A DNA stretch of 64,000 nucleotides from Epinephelus fuscoguttatus. Lineage: Eukaryota > Chordata > Actinopteri > Perciformes > Serranidae. Each line of letters begins with the position of its first letter. Position 1 is the first letter of the stretch. Shown piece by piece: positions 47,841 through 61,211 of the stretch. The stretch covers positions 34,622,143 to 34,686,142 of the forward strand of contig NC_064761.1 in the NCBI RefSeq assembly GCF_011397635.1, read 5' to 3'. The notes below the pieces were generated by a model. It was not told the DNA's origin, did no database searches, and saw only the letters and a program-made list of their open reading frames with translations. A program made the position numbers and the translations under genes.

Positions 47841-50800
47841 TCACAGGGAGAGGATCTCAAACTCTTCATCTTCTGAATCAAAGAACCGCTCCAACCTGTC
47901 CGAGTCTGAGAAATCTGCAAAGTGAGCGTCAACACATAAAAGAAAAATATTAAAATCCATTTTCGTCAACAGAATTTTCTGAATATTTTTGGCAGAAAAT
48001 ATGCAGTTCATTTACCAGGAGTAAGATTAAGGGCATCCACGCTGACCATGTGGGAGGGCTGACTGTCTACTAGTTCAAACATGGGAAGGCCACCTTTGTT
48101 GCAGGACAGCTAGAAGACAAGGACCATCAATCAATTTATGAGATACAAATTCCTCCGACAGCACAGTGATGCTTCACTTAAAGAGAGTTTAGGATTTTTT
48201 GAAGTGGGGCTGCATGAGGTTCTTATCCAAAGTCATTGTATTACCTACAGTCAGAAATTAACACCCGCCAAATGTGGGTAGATTTTTTAGCACCCTGAAT
48301 TATACACACTGCACATTATTCTACAAAATAACATTTACTTAAAGCACCTCTCTTATTAAGCCTAGCGAGAAGACTTATTACTTTCATTAATGTTGTAAGC
48401 TACTGTCATTACCGTCTGTACTGCATCTCTGTCTCTCTCTCTGTCTCTGTCTCTCTCTTTTTCTGTCTCATTGTGTCATACGAATTACTGTTAATTTATT
48501 ATGTTGATCTGTTATGTAAGACATCTATTGCACGTCTGTCCGTCCTGGAAGAGGGATCCCTCCTCAGTTGCTCTTCCTGAGGTTTCTACCGTTTTTTCCC
48601 CCGTTAAAGGGTTTTTTTTTGGGAGTTTTTCCTGATCAGCTGTGAGGGTCATAAGGACAGAGGGATGTCGTATGCTGTAAAGCCCTGTGAGGCAAATTGT
48701 GATTTGTGATATTGGGCTTTATAAATAAAATTGATTGATTGATTGATTGAAGACATTTAGCTGGAGGCTTGGACATACTTTCTGCGTTTAACGTCCACGG
48801 GCAGCTGCAGTTCATGCAGTTCCATCCATTTAAGTCCCATTTCCACCAAGCAGTATGGTACAGTTCGTTCAATGTGGTTTTCTGTTTCCACTGTGAAAAG
48901 TTGTGGATGGTACCAATGCAACCGTTCTGTACCGTCCCCATTTCTTGTCCCCCCTCTGTTGGGGTACTGAGCACACAGATCTGGTACTAAAAGGTGGAGC
49001 TGTGAACACTGCAGTCTGTTGATTGAATCTACCAATCAACTTAGCCTGCACATCCCTGGTAAGTGTCTCATACAAACCCACTTCAAAAAAAATCCAAACT
49101 ACCCCTTTAACTGCTACAGACAAGTCAAGGGAGCAACAAAAGAGCAGTGTCCACAGAAACATACCCTTCTTATGCGCATACACCAGTCATCAAACTCGTC
49201 CTCTGTTCTGCAGAAGAAACCCTGGCGGAGACCAGAAAACAATAAGTCACGGAACATCTGAGTTACTGTGCAAAGTTTTCAGCCTGCTCACATTCACGTT
49301 TAACAATGAGCCTCAGTCTGAGCTGCGCTATAAAACCCTCGCGAGCATTCCTACCGCTGCGATGGATGGGTCCAGTTCACAGATGTGCATGCGGCAGGGA
49401 GGGTGCTGACAATGGTACGTCTCATCGGGGACCTGGCCGTCTTCACATGGATCCACTGCAGGCTGAGTGGTGTGCGGGTCTAAATAGATGAGCTCCTCTC
49501 CTGAAATAAAGAGAGAATCATGTTTAGAATGAGACTGTTCTCTTGGTGTTGGTAGAATTAATATGGTGAGCATGAGTGTGCAGTGCACAGCTGAGTGTTT
49601 ATTTCACAAACACAGAGACTAGACATACCGACATAACCAATGAAGTAATGGGCACTGTTGGGTTTTCCCCCAATAACACCCAGGGACTGAGGCAGCATGA
49701 AGCATTGCTGTGAAAAGAGACAAGAGGGTTTATCTCACCCCAGCTGCACCTGACTTTGCCTCGGTGCTAATTTAACGACCTGTTTTCAGAAATCTTTCAG
49801 CCAATTTAGCACAAACAGAAAAATGACATTTTGCAAAGCGTACCATTTGTTTGGGTTTTTTTTAGGGTTCCCTCAAAATCCTTGAAAGTTTTTGTATTTG
49901 AGGGGGGGAATCAAGGCCTTGAAAGTTTTAGAAAACAGACATGGGTCAGTGAAAGTGCTTCAATTCGTGAATTTTCTGCAAGAGTAGAAACTGAAGTTCA
50001 TTCGCTATTTTTTTCTCAGCTGTCTGCGTGCGAGTCTCTCATGGTTGTGTCACTGTTTCACGCGCCATCCGCCTCGCGAAGGTGCGACAGTCACAGGCGG
50101 GCAAGAGTGACCGAAGTCAAATGATGCAGGTTAAGCAGAGAAAGAAAGCTAACGTTACGCAAACCTTCAGCTATGCCCGGAAAATATAATTCCAGAATGT
50201 GTGGCGGAAGCGGGCTGCCAGACCTCAAGGCTCGATAATTGGCTGCCAGCACCACTGAGAGTATGTTAGCAAGCTAGCTCCCCGCTGCTTGGAGACTGCA
50301 GAGCTGGAAAGTTTGCTGATCGGGCAGGGATGAGACTGCTTCTAGCTAGCGAGCCCATTTATGGACGTATTCCATGGTACCTCAAATTCACTCCCCCCAG
50401 ATAGTTTGCTGATCCTGCAGGGAGTGAGGGGGGCAGGGCTGTCACTGAAGGTCCATCTCTGTGAGATACGACAGCTACATTAGCTTGGGAAAACAGTGAT
50501 CTGGGTAGTTAAAAGGAAACTTTTCTGATTTTCAACCAGCTCTGTGTTAACGTAGTGTTCGTAAAGACACATGAACAATGGGGAGGTATATACATGTAAA
50601 CAAACACAGATACATAAAGGAAGAAAATGGACATCAAAACCCAATGTCCTGTGGCAGCTCAGTGGATAGGGTGGGTGTCCCATGTACAAAGGCAATGTCG
50701 TTGCTGCCTCTGCCGCAGGTTTGATTCCAGCCTTTGCTGCATGTCATCCCCTCTTTCTCACACTTAATCTGTCCTGTGAAATAAAGGCAAAAGCCATCTC

Positions 50801-53800
50801 GGTGGTATTTAAAGCCAGTGATTAACTCTCGCCATTTCGTTTCACATGGCACCCAGTGTGCAGAAGCGAGAACTACTTGTAGCAATAGGCTGGCAGCCAA
50901 TCATCGGGCCTTGAAGTCTGGCAGCCTGCTTTCGTTGGGCGTACGTGGTCGTGGTTTCAGCCAAAGTGGTCTGGAAAAACAATAAAATGCTCCGAGGACC
51001 CAAGGCTCACCAAAGCCATTCATTAAAACTGGCTTGTTAAACATCCGCTGGCCATGTCTCAGTGCAGAGCCCGCAGCAAATCAATAAAGTCCACGCCGTC
51101 AGCAAAGCAGCTTTGATGGGCCATGCTGCTGGAGCATCACACAGGACAGCACTCCGCGAGTTAACAGTGATTAACCTTGATCTGTGTCTAGAATAAAGCT
51201 GTTTAAAGTCCTTGAAACGGCCTTGAAAAGTCTGTGAATCTGATATTTAAGAGGGTGTGGGAACAATGCTTTAGATTACTAGTGGAAGTTTAGCTCCTTA
51301 AAGGACTTGAATTGATAAATCTACAGCAATCATACCAGAAAGCCACCCAAAAAAGCAGGTAACTTGTTTATTTCAGTGTCTCTGTTTTGAAATGTAGGCT
51401 ACAAATATCTCCTTACAGCATGAGCACCTTTAAACCAGCATATGTCTTGATGTGCATTTCACATGTTCACCTGTTGAGAATCAGATAAAGCAACATCAAG
51501 ATTCTGTTCCCTGCATATTCACACACCAACCACAGTAGTTGCAGAGGTTTGGAGCGATGTGTGAGAACCTAATACTGGCGCAAAAAGTATGCAGAGAAGT
51601 TTGTAACTTCCTTGAGATTGGTAATCCATCACAGATAAGAATTGTAATATTTTTTTGACCAGTTATACATGTTGGTCTACAGGTTAATTTTGTTGCTCAT
51701 CAGTACAGCTGGAGTAACGTTACTCTCATTATGCTGCAGCTAGTGACGTCGCCGCTCATTTGGTGATTACTGCTACTGACGGCACTCAAACCCATTGTGG
51801 CGTTGCTGGGAGAACACTGTGCCCACCCTCAGTCCACCCGAGGTTGCCCCGACAAGTAAGCAGCCTCATTTTATCACTGTGAGCAGCATCAGCACGGCTA
51901 GTTGTGCTAACATTGTTAACAATGCAAAAGGGATTTTACAGCTCAAAATTAAGCTGCTTTTTAATGGGTGTCTATAACTAGGACCTTATTTATTTTTATA
52001 GACTCTAGTGTAGTTTATATATAGCCTAACATTAGCTAACATTAAAATATCAAGCAGGAAATTCAGTTGTCTCATTCAGTCAATCAAATTTTAAATGACA
52101 ACCCACTCAATAAATCTCACAGAAAACCTCTTAGATTCAGGACATAATTGTTTTAACACACACAATGTGGGAATACAAACGCTCAAGTGCTTCACCTTGA
52201 GGGTTTCGATGTAGGCCTCATTTATATCACTCAGGCCCAGCCTGAGGGGGATGAGCAGGACCAGAGGTTTCCAGAGAGCTGTCTCCTCCTCTGTGAGGGC
52301 ACACGCCCCCTCCAGGCAGCCATTGAGCTCCCCCATGCCTTCTGGTCCACCACAGGCTCCTGCAACGTCCAGCCAGGGCATACAGAGACGCTCTGCAGAG
52401 AAAAAAATTGGCATTACTGTAGGTCACACAGGATACTCAAGTCAGACAGTAAATGCTGACACTGACCACTCAGCTACTTTTTGTTTTAATCTAATTAAAA
52501 CAGTAAACCATCTAATGGAAGCTCCGCCTTTTCTCCCATCTCTTCTTTGTATATTTGCACATTGAAAAGCACCAAAGTACTGTAGTTGTGACACATATTC
52601 TGTACATACTAATGAATAATAACAGGAAACAACTGCACTCACTGATTTCCTCGATGACCACAGTGTTGTCCATTGCCACGTGTACGACTAATCTGCTCCA
52701 CGTGTCAAACACTGCCAGCTTCCTGAAAACACACAGAGGTGGGATTTGTGTTTTTCCAAACTGGAAAGACGTCTCTAAACTGTTTTGGATAGATAAATCC
52801 ATCATGAGTGTAAAAGAAATAAAGGGCAAACTGATGATGCAATACAAACAACTAAATGGTGCACAGTGTGTGTTTCAACCACACTGACCGAATGTCTGCT
52901 GCACAAAGTACAAAGTTTAACTCGTGCTTATGATGCTCACTGAAGTGAGACTCCTTCTGTCAGCCTCGAGGTTTCTTCTTTTATTGTATTTCTGTTGTTT
53001 TGTTTTATTCACCGGCAAAATGAGCATTTATATATCACTTTGTCACCCTGTGTCGGCTTGAATTTGTGAGGACAACTTTGTTTTTCTTGGATACCTCGAC
53101 GGTGAACAGAGAATCCAAAAACTGGGAAAACAGGACTGTGTTTAAAAGAGCAGTGTGTAGGATTTAGTGGCAACCAGTGGTGAGGACTGCACGTAGCAAC
53201 CAACTAAAACGTTTCTGGGTAAGAATTCCTTCCTTCAGTGTTCATTGTTCAGAAGGTTTCTACCTGGAGTGAAATTATCCACAGAGGTCTCTTCCTCTCC
53301 AAAACAAACAGACCAGCTGATTTAAACTAGGAAAAACGCTGAATAAAGCAGTTTCACATGTTTCTCTGACGCTGTTCGGCTCATCACAGACGGTCCACTA
53401 GCCCAGGCCCTGCTAATGTGTACTCACTTTTTCTCTGATAACTGAAGTTCCAGAAATTGAGGAGGTTTTTATCGGGAGCTGAATTATCCACAGGTCTCTA
53501 CTTCTCCAAAACAAACCGACCAGCTGATTTAAATTGGTAAAAACACATGAATAAACTTGTTTCACGTTAAAAGTCAGTGCTTTCCCGAGGCTGCTCATAC
53601 CCGCCTAAATCCAGCGCACTGGAGCTTATACAACCACAAAACTCTATCAAAACATCCATTTACAAACTCTCACAAATCCCGTGCAGTATAATCGAGCACA
53701 GGATGTGTGAGAGTTTGTCAACGGATGTTTTGATAGACTTTTGCTGTTGTTCAATTCGCTTCCCAACAACCAATTCATAGAGAAGGTCCACCTTTTTTGG

Positions 53801-56800
53801 ATTCTTGGTTCCCTGTGGAGCCATGCAAGAAAACAAAGCTTTCTTTAAGGATTCAACGTAACACGGGGTGAGTAGGGTTGCAGCAATATACCGGTTCCAA
53901 GGTATACCCTAACATGAAACCTGATGGTTGTCATACTGTGAACATTTGCTTATCTACGATATTGAAAAGAAATACTGTTGCAACCCCAGAGGAGAGTAAG
54001 TGATATACAAATGCTCATCTTGCAGGTGAAGTGCGTAACAAATAGGTATTTGAAGACGTCACTCTGGGTTCTGGGAACGTGTGAAGGGAATTTTAATATT
54101 TTTTTTATTGCAAAAATAATCGCAACAATGATTGATAATAAAAATAATCCCTACTTGTAGCACTAAAATATAAAATCTGGAAACAACTGAAAGTCCAGTA
54201 GCTTCTCTTCAGTACTTACTTTAAAACCTGGGCGACTGTGTTCGGTCCATACCACTGGCCTATAGGCTTCCCCTCTCCAACTCCCATTTGAGCTGCAGCA
54301 TTTAGGAACAAAAAACAAAAAATGTTGCACACACTCTTTCAGGACTCCCTGAGTGAGTCCTCGATAACAGTGGAAATGTCTGACACTCCCTACTTACCAA
54401 TCTGATGGATGGAATAATAGCTGTCTTTTTTGTCAATGAAGGCGTTGAGAATACTGATGTACTCTTCTCTTTGTTTCTGGCCTCGGGCCCATCTCCAGTC
54501 TGAGAACAACAAGCCAGTTATCAAGCCTGATTCAAACACACTCTGTTTGCTATAGTCTAATCACTGGAGAAGAGCTGGGAGTGCCACACAGTGATGAAAT
54601 CTGGATTGTATATCTATATCTATCTACAATCGAAGGAGTTTTTTTTCTTTGTTTTTGTATTATTTAAAAAGTCGTCTCACCTCTGCCTACATGTCTACAC
54701 ACCAAGGCCTCGCCCAGGATCATCTGGCCGCACCGTAACATACATCCCCATCCTGTATCTGATGTTGGTCCTGTCCCACCTGTAACACATCCAAGAACCA
54801 TGCATCACATCAACTTTTGTAATTAAATGTCAAAACAAAATGTAATAATGTAGTTTAGGGGCTCAACTGAAACATTTACCAATTGGTGGGAAGTTTTTTC
54901 TGTATGTGAACCACAGTCGTGACGTGACATCTGATAAAATCTCATCTTTTTCTATGTGAAGACCAGAAATCAACATGTTAGAATACATCCACAGAGAAAG
55001 GTGCATATGTGCTAAATAACATCATTATACTACCTATGAGTGCGTTGTATTCTTTCCCCAAGATCCACACGGGCTCCGAGGTCTCAGGAAAATCTTCAAA
55101 CTCTCCAAAGCGAAGTGTGTCGTACGTCAAGGTTGCTGCAAAAGAGGAGAAGAGAGACAACTGTCAGTGTGGGAAATAACAGAGGAGAAACTGCACATAT
55201 TGTTGACCACTGTCCGCTTGCTGCATTAAAGTGAAGCTATCTGTCAGGGAGTAAAGATGGCACCCATTAGTTATGCTTATCTTATATGCAAGGGAGCAAG
55301 TGAAGGAGGACACTCCCTGTGGGATAAATAAAGTATTATGTTTCAAGTTCCTGCCAAATGTATACGGCAGTGAAATAAACACACTGTATAAACAAGCCCC
55401 ACAAAGTCAGGAAAAACACTAAGCTGTTTAGTGTTGTATTTTCATGATGTTGGGATAAATGTGAGAGACATATATCCTGACTTTGAGCACTAGTATATGT
55501 ACAGCTCAAAAAACGCTGATTCCTACATTCCCCACAATGCAACGTGATAGTGTTATTTGTATCCTGACGCTCCCTGTCCTCATTCAGGATTTCTTGGTCT
55601 TAAGGGTGGAATAACCTTGACGACATCACTATGGCATCATTAATGTTATTTTCTCAGACTTCAAAAACCTCATCCAGGGCCACAGATGACATTTTTCAAC
55701 TTTTTTTTCACTAGCTGAGTAATATTCTTCATGACGAGCAAACTGAACTTGATGTGTAAAATCACCCCTTTAATATCAGAGGCAACAACACACAAGACAA
55801 ACTGACAAGACTTACTACATCACACATATCAGTATCTGGATCTGCACTTTTGTGGACAATAAATAACACTTTTAAAAACTGAACAGGTCTTTCATTTGTA
55901 TTCAGATAAGCTGTACATTTTAACAGTACCTTTTCATATTTTATTGTAATTTACATCTACTCTTAACATGTTTATCACCCGTTCTTGAGAATTGGAACAA
56001 ATCATGTCCTACGCCCAAAAAAATCTTAAAATTACAACGTATCAACACACTAGTTTCATCTCTGAAGTGAAACATATATTTTTTTAAATATTTGCATGTA
56101 TGAAATAAATATGATTTAAAAATATTTTAATAGTTTAATATGTTAAAGATGTCTCCCAGATTTTTGTCAACTCCGCCAAATTCATACAAAAACATAATTT
56201 CATCGGGCATAAAAAGCAGTCAGCTGTATCACAAGACTCCTGTCTCGCTTCCTGGTTTCAAAAAAGGTTTGAATGCTGCTCAAGTACTGGTAAGATTTCT
56301 ATTTTTGATATTCATTCAATAATATTGGCATCAGGTGTGTCTCTACCACAACATCTCAACTCCATAGCTCTTCTAAATCCAAACTAAATAAGAATTATAG
56401 TTTAAAAATTAAGTGTTTTGATTAGCATCAAGAGAACTCCTGATGACTCTGGAAAACAAAAAGGCTGCACATTGCAACTGCTGTTAAATTAATACATGTG
56501 TAACTTTTTGCCAACTCCATCAGATCTTAGCTCTGACCTCCATCATGTATGACTATTAAATCATTGGGAGGTCGGCCCATTACAAGGTTTAATAGTCAAG
56601 GCTGAATTTTTGGCACACAGCTTTTATTTTAAAGTGCCTTTTCCTGCTGTAGAGTAAGTGAATAACAGACAGCTGCTTAACACTGACAGCAAACTGGCTC
56701 CATAACATGGTCAAACACAAGTATGATGGTGTATTAAACTGTGCGGACCTTGAACTAATGACTCAGAACAAATCTGGACCTTGTGGCTGGATCAGTTGGG

Positions 56801-57925
56801 AACCACTTTATTTCAACATACATGGAAGGTGTACGTGTAAAAATGACAAAACCCAAAAAAGTAAGATTTTGTCCCAATTTATGCACCAACACCAACATTT
56901 TTTTTCTACAAAACATATTTCTTTTTTCCAGTTTCTACAAATATTTCTCCCTTGTGCAGTTAGGTAGTGATAAATAAGTATGTAAGCAATTAAGTGGGTG
57001 CAGACTTTTCACTGCAGCTGGAAACACTGGGCTCACAGCCAGATGTAAAACTGGGCAAAGCAGTAATGGACACCGTTGAAGAGTAAGTTACACTTCCTCT
57101 TGAAAAACCCTGGCTAACTTGTGTCTGTTATTATTCACTGGAGATGTTTATTTAAGCTTTTATGTAAAGTTTTTTTTTAAGGGTTTAGTCTGGTGTGTTG
57201 TTAAATGTCCACATCACTGACAGCAGACAGGAAAACGTTAACGTTACCTGTCAGTCAGTTAGCTTGGACACAGACAGCTGAGATTTACAGCCTCATCGAT
57301 AAAGGATGAAGGGATGTGGTTGCAGTCGAAGAAGAAGGGAATGTAATGATAACTCCTATTTTCTGGACGCTATTAAGTTATTAAACTGCATGAGTTTTGT
57401 TGCTTATCATATAACTTAACCTCTCACGTAGCTACTAGCATTCCGGTGCTAACGTTAGCTTAATAACTGATGTGATGGTGACAGTGCATCGGCTGGGATG
57501 TTCATCTTGGGCGTAGCGTACTGTTAGCATAAACAGTCAAACCAAGGACGGAAGGGTCGTTATTAGGAGCGAAACTTCACCGCAACACATGACACTACCA
57601 GTGCCAACATCTGGGGACCGTACAGGAAGTTATACGGCTGTGTGGCGAGCTGTCAAAGCGCCACGTTTAGCAATAACAGCAGGCTAACGGCGGTTAGCAG
57701 TTAGCTTTAGTCATCATTTTAGCAGGCTAACGTCACCGAGGCTACAAAGCAGTATGTGTCTGTGTTGGACTGGCAGCTAGAGTTGGAAATCCCGTCATGA
57801 CAGAGCAGGGAATTTGTTGCCAGGCATGACGTGGCGTTGCTGTGGTTATTTTGTGATAACACTATCTCGCTACGGGGGAGAAAGAAATGTTATTTTACTG
57901 TTAAATCTCTCTTACCTGCATCCAT
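47841..57925 (-). CDS. atg4b: Cysteine protease ATG4B, 13 exons
   Basis: Exons in transcript order: 57925-57916, 55135-55034, 54951-54880, 54779-54681, 54499-54398, 54292-54220, 52722-52643, 52392-52196, 49707-49629, 49500-49355, 49221-49165, 48109-48016, 47914-47841 (1185 nt, 394 aa; human 393). Phases close. The enzyme trims the C-terminus of ATG8/LC3/GABARAP proteins to expose Gly and can delipidate them, in cytosolic autophagy. The N-terminus reads [19 protein letters not shown]. The catalytic Cys is C74 in [12 protein letters not shown]; Asp279 and His281 lie in [11 protein letters not shown]. The gating region GQWYGPN is present. The C-terminus EEFEILSL is an LC3-interacting motif. The first coding exon contributes only 10 nt. 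Confidence 0.97.
48375..48752 (+). repeat. Dispersed repeat with ATTGATTGATTGA tail (relative of 3421-3775)
   Basis: It is the plus-oriented copy of the repeat at 3421-3775, running from the CT-rich GTCTCTCTCTCTGTC stretch to an (ATTG)n tail. The tail suggests retroposition. It lies in atg4b intron 11... between exons at 48109 and 49165. Confidence 0.7.
48785..48990 (+). repeat. Dispersed repeat related to 30395-30530
   Basis: Blocks TTTCCACCAAGCAGTATGGT and GTTTCCACTGTGAAAAG match the other copy in inverted form. It is non-coding. Confidence 0.5.
49863..51260. mobile_element. Possible non-autonomous DNA element in atg4b intron 8
   Basis: The left side reads AGGGTTCCCTCAAAATCCTTG and the right side AGGGTGTGGGAAC, with CCTTGAAA blocks near both ends. 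The termini are only weakly inverted. A tRNA-derived SINE sits inside. The assignment is tentative. Confidence 0.35.
50651..50796 (+). mobile_element. tRNA-derived SINE
   Basis: An A-box-like GGCAGCTCAGTGGATAGG and a B-box-like GGTTTGATTCC are spaced as in a tRNA promoter. A CTTTGCTGCATGTCATCCCC body and an AATAAAGGCAAAAG end follow. This matches a very common teleost SINE. It is not a functional tRNA gene. Confidence 0.8.
53143..53600 (+). mobile_element. MITE of the GGTCCAGTGTG family, two partial copies
   Basis: Blocks GTGTAGGATTTAGTGGCA, CTCTTCCTCTCCAAAACAAA and TTTAAACTAGGAAAAAC appear, and the CTCCAAAACAAAC block appears again at about 53500. Two partial copies or an internal duplication lie in atg4b intron 6. 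Confidence 0.55.
55140..57000. other. atg4b intron 1, right-hand exon-free stretch
   Basis: No exon or recognisable repeat is seen. Short open frames exist without family resemblance. The DNA is AT-rich, with loss of similarity to anything I know. Confidence 0.3.
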
Positions 57926-58100
57926 CCCGACGGTCTTCACCCTATCTTGTTTGTTGTTCTCTGGACTCCGACCCGGTGGACCAATGGGAGCAGAGTCCTG
58001 CTGTGGAATTCGGGGAGAGGCGGGACTTTTCTTACGACGTCCAATGAGATTTGAGAGGAGGGGTCAAATTGCTCGGACCAATCAAGAGTGGCTGACGTTG
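57926..58100 (-). promoter_or_regulatory. atg4b promoter with three CCAAT motifs
   Basis: The plus strand shows CCAAT at 57981-57985, 58041-58045 and 58078-58082, about 60 and 37 bases apart, just upstream of the atg4b start codon. The region is relatively CpG-rich and lacks an obvious TATA box. CCAAT boxes bind NF-Y in either orientation. Promoter function is inferred. Confidence 0.55.
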
Positions 58101-58175
58101 CGTCCCGTTGAGAGCAGTTGACAGTGGTTCAGATTAAAGGAGGCTTGATATCACTTAATTTATGTTAGGAACTGT

Positions 58176-58990
58176 TCGTTATTTATCAAAACAGGGACGC
58201 AGAAAGGATGGGGAGGCACTTGGGATATTATATTTATATATAGTATATAATAATAATAATAATATAATGAACTATTTATATAGCATCTTTCATACAAGAA
58301 ATGTAGCACAAAGTGCTTTACAGTAAGGGCAGTATGAAAACTATAAATCATAAAATCAAGTAAGATTTTTAAAGGAGTTGCAGCAGCATGAAGCGTAAAA
58401 AGAAAGAGTGTCAGACCTGTGTCAGAAAAGTCAGAGCTAGTTAAAGACTTAAGTGAACAGATACGTTTTAGCTTTCTTTTAAAAATACTTAGCGAGCTAA
58501 CTTTCCTGATATCTACAGGTAGTGTGCTCCATAGCTTTGAGGTGTAATTGACAAAGGCTGCGTCCTCGTTTTTCGTCCAGCTGTTTCTGAAAACCTCCAA
58601 TAAACCAGCACCTGATGATTACAGTATTCTTGGTGGCAAATAGTTAACAAGGGAGTTAGCATGTAGCTTGGTCCCAGCCCATGTAGGGCTTTGTATACAA
58701 GGCCGGTAAAAAGTGCATCACAGTTGTGGAGTCAGCTTGAAATTGAAGCATGAATCAATTTCTCTGTATCTTTTTCATTTGGAAATGGTCGTTCCTTGGC
58801 TATGTTTGAGGTGGAAAAAATGTTTCGGTCACCTTGCTAATGTGGGACTTGAGGCTTAGATCCAAATCAAGGATCATGCCAAGACTTGTCACCTTAGATT
58901 TAATCCAGGGAGTTAAATTCACCAGATTATTAAACAACACTTCTCTTTTTGTGCTAGGGCCAACAAGCAGGATTTCAGTTTCAGTCAACC
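58176..58990 (-). mobile_element. L2-like LINE fragment, 3' end of reverse transcriptase ORF
   Basis: The minus-strand frame 58988-58800 reads ETEILLVGPSTK and LTPWIKSKVTSLGMILD, as in the C-terminal part of non-LTR reverse transcriptases of the L2/Rex type. A second frame, 58600-58400, reads KLWSTLPVDIRKVSSLSIFK, the usual end of the same ORF. Frames differ and stops intervene. It is 5'-truncated and dead. Confidence 0.7.
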
Positions 58991-59845
58991 CAATCGCCAG
59001 AAAAATGTTGGCATTGTACGTTTCTGCAAACCAGAGATGTTATTTGTACAGTAGAATGTAGTGGATAGGTTAAAACTTTCAACAACACCGTGAATAATGT
59101 GTGGTTAGATTTAGGCACAAAACCACTTGGTGATGGTTCACAGTAGATCATGTGTTGGCTTAAAATAACCACTTTTGGGGGCAGAGTCCTGGCAGGGATG
59201 TCTCTAAAAAAAACATCTGCTTTTTGTGGCACTATCTCAGCAGGAAACATGGGGATGTCTAAGTAAAACAGCCTTCACCAAAGCAGTGATATCCTGTTAA
59301 ATAACAACTGCTTCTCATGGCACAACCCCAGCCAGAAAAACAGTGCTGACATTCTATAAAGCACAAACATTTGGTGCTGAAAAAGCTTCTGGAAACAAGA
59401 AATGTTTCGCTAAATAACAACCAGTATTGTTGTTTCCTGGTCTCAAACAGTGGTCTGCAGCGGTCCACTGCTTGGCAAACATCTTACCTAGGTGACACGT
59501 GAAAAAGATACTCTAATTTATGAAACAGGCCTAAAGGCAGATGGAATGAAAACCAGGCGGGCAGGAACACAGGAAGAAGGAAAACCACAATAGAACAAAT
59601 AACCTGGGCAGGTAAGAGTAGAAAGACACTGGGTAAGGAAGTGAGAACAGGTAAGTTGACTGCAGGACTAGTGAGGGACAGGTGAAACTAATCAGGGTGG
59701 GCAGACAATCAGAACTGAGATCACTGAGGATATCGGAGCAGATCATGACACCATGTCACATTAGAAACGTCGACATGACACGTATGAAACACACAAATGT
59801 AACATACTCATGCTTTGCAGAAACATATCATGCCAACATTTTCCT
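58990..59845. mobile_element. Non-autonomous TIR element (family A), copy 3
   Basis: The left end contains AATGTTGGCATTGTACGTTT and the right end AACATATCATGCCAACATTT. Internal blocks match the copies at 13900 and 31398. It abuts the LINE fragment on its left. No coding region is present. Confidence 0.65.
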
Positions 59846-61211
59846 CTCCTTACCTTACAGAAACCAGCTGCAAAGCAAAATCAGTTTATCAATAACTTAT
59901 CAACATAATCGCTGCAGACTTGATGGACAGTTGTAAGAACCATTTATTATTCTTAATATTCACAAATGCAGATGACTCTCAAACTTTCTAGGACTCCTAG
60001 TGCTACATGTCATATAAAAGTGAAATTATTCATGGAATAAATTCTACGCACAAAATGAAATGTTATGAAAGTGCTCTAAGAAAATAAACTGTAACTTGCA
60101 TTACTGGAATTACAGTACAGCTATATCACACACAGCCTCACAGTGAACAACGAAAAGAAGAGGAGCAAGTTGCATTACATGTATAGTGCTCAATTCATCA
60201 GACTTGTTAGGGACTGTATGAAAAACTGTATGACTGTATTAAAATTATTAACATTTTCTTTTGTCTTCTTTTGACTCAGAAAAAAATTTGTAACACTTTC
60301 CCCCAAATTTTTCAACACACTCAGATTACCTACAACTTGTTTCCGTATTAATACCTAAGAGAGGAAAATATACATAAACAAACCAAGATGGTGTACCTCC
60401 ATTTTAAACATTAATAAGTCACCCAGTTGAAATTAATCATTTCACTTCACCAATTTGTGTAAACAAGTTGGAATCTGATTCCGAATTATATTACAGGATG
60501 ACTTTTTATGACACATTTTGATGGGACGACCATCCCGTCAACATTTTTTTTTCATACAGTCCCTTAATTAAAGGAAAACATGTTGTATTTTACATTTATC
60601 TCGCATGCACTTGTTTGTCGGGCTGTATATGTGAGATTTTTGTAAAACCACTTCCTAATAAATGTACAGAAGCCAAGAATGGCCGTATTTTTTCGTTTTC
60701 TTTTGACATTATCTTAAGATAACACGTTAATTTATGTCACTTCTCAAGAAAACAAAAAGCTGAAACAATGAATTTTGGTCAAATGCAGGACAATTACGAA
60801 GAACTCAAAAATGAGTGTCTGATTCATTTGATCACACCTGATTTCAGTCAGCCAGTCTTCTCCTTAAATGATGAGGACTGATCTGTTATACAGATCTGAT
60901 GCGTTGATCAATAACGGCTTCTCCTTGATCTGACCTTTGTCATCTTGAATCAGTTGCTATGGTTGTCAAGACGCCACCTACGCATGCTGGCGTGGCACTC
61001 CTGAGCTCAGATAAAGAGAAGTAACAAGAGGAAACAACCTTTTGTTTTCTCATCGTAACAAGTTCATTATTTTGTTCATTACTATCTTGATTATCTTAAG
61101 ATAAAAAAAATAATTAACTTGCGACCTCAAGATAACGGCATTAGGGGAAAAAAAGATTTGCAAGTACGGACATTCCTGACTTCCCAGGATCCAATACATA
61201 TATGAAATAAT
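59846..61211. other. Spacer downstream of bok; possibly 3' UTR
   Basis: The DNA is AT-rich and without coding signal. It lies on the 3' side of the minus-strand bok exon and could hold a long 3' UTR, but no boundary can be read. No clear transposon is recognised here. Confidence 0.3.

Noticed and set aside
50651-50720. tRNA gene
   Set aside because: A- and B-box-like sequences are present but no cloverleaf or anticodon arm can be drawn, and the body continues as a SINE.
56707-56977. 86-aa plus-strand open frame in atg4b intron 1
   Set aside because: No similarity that I recognise and no supporting context.
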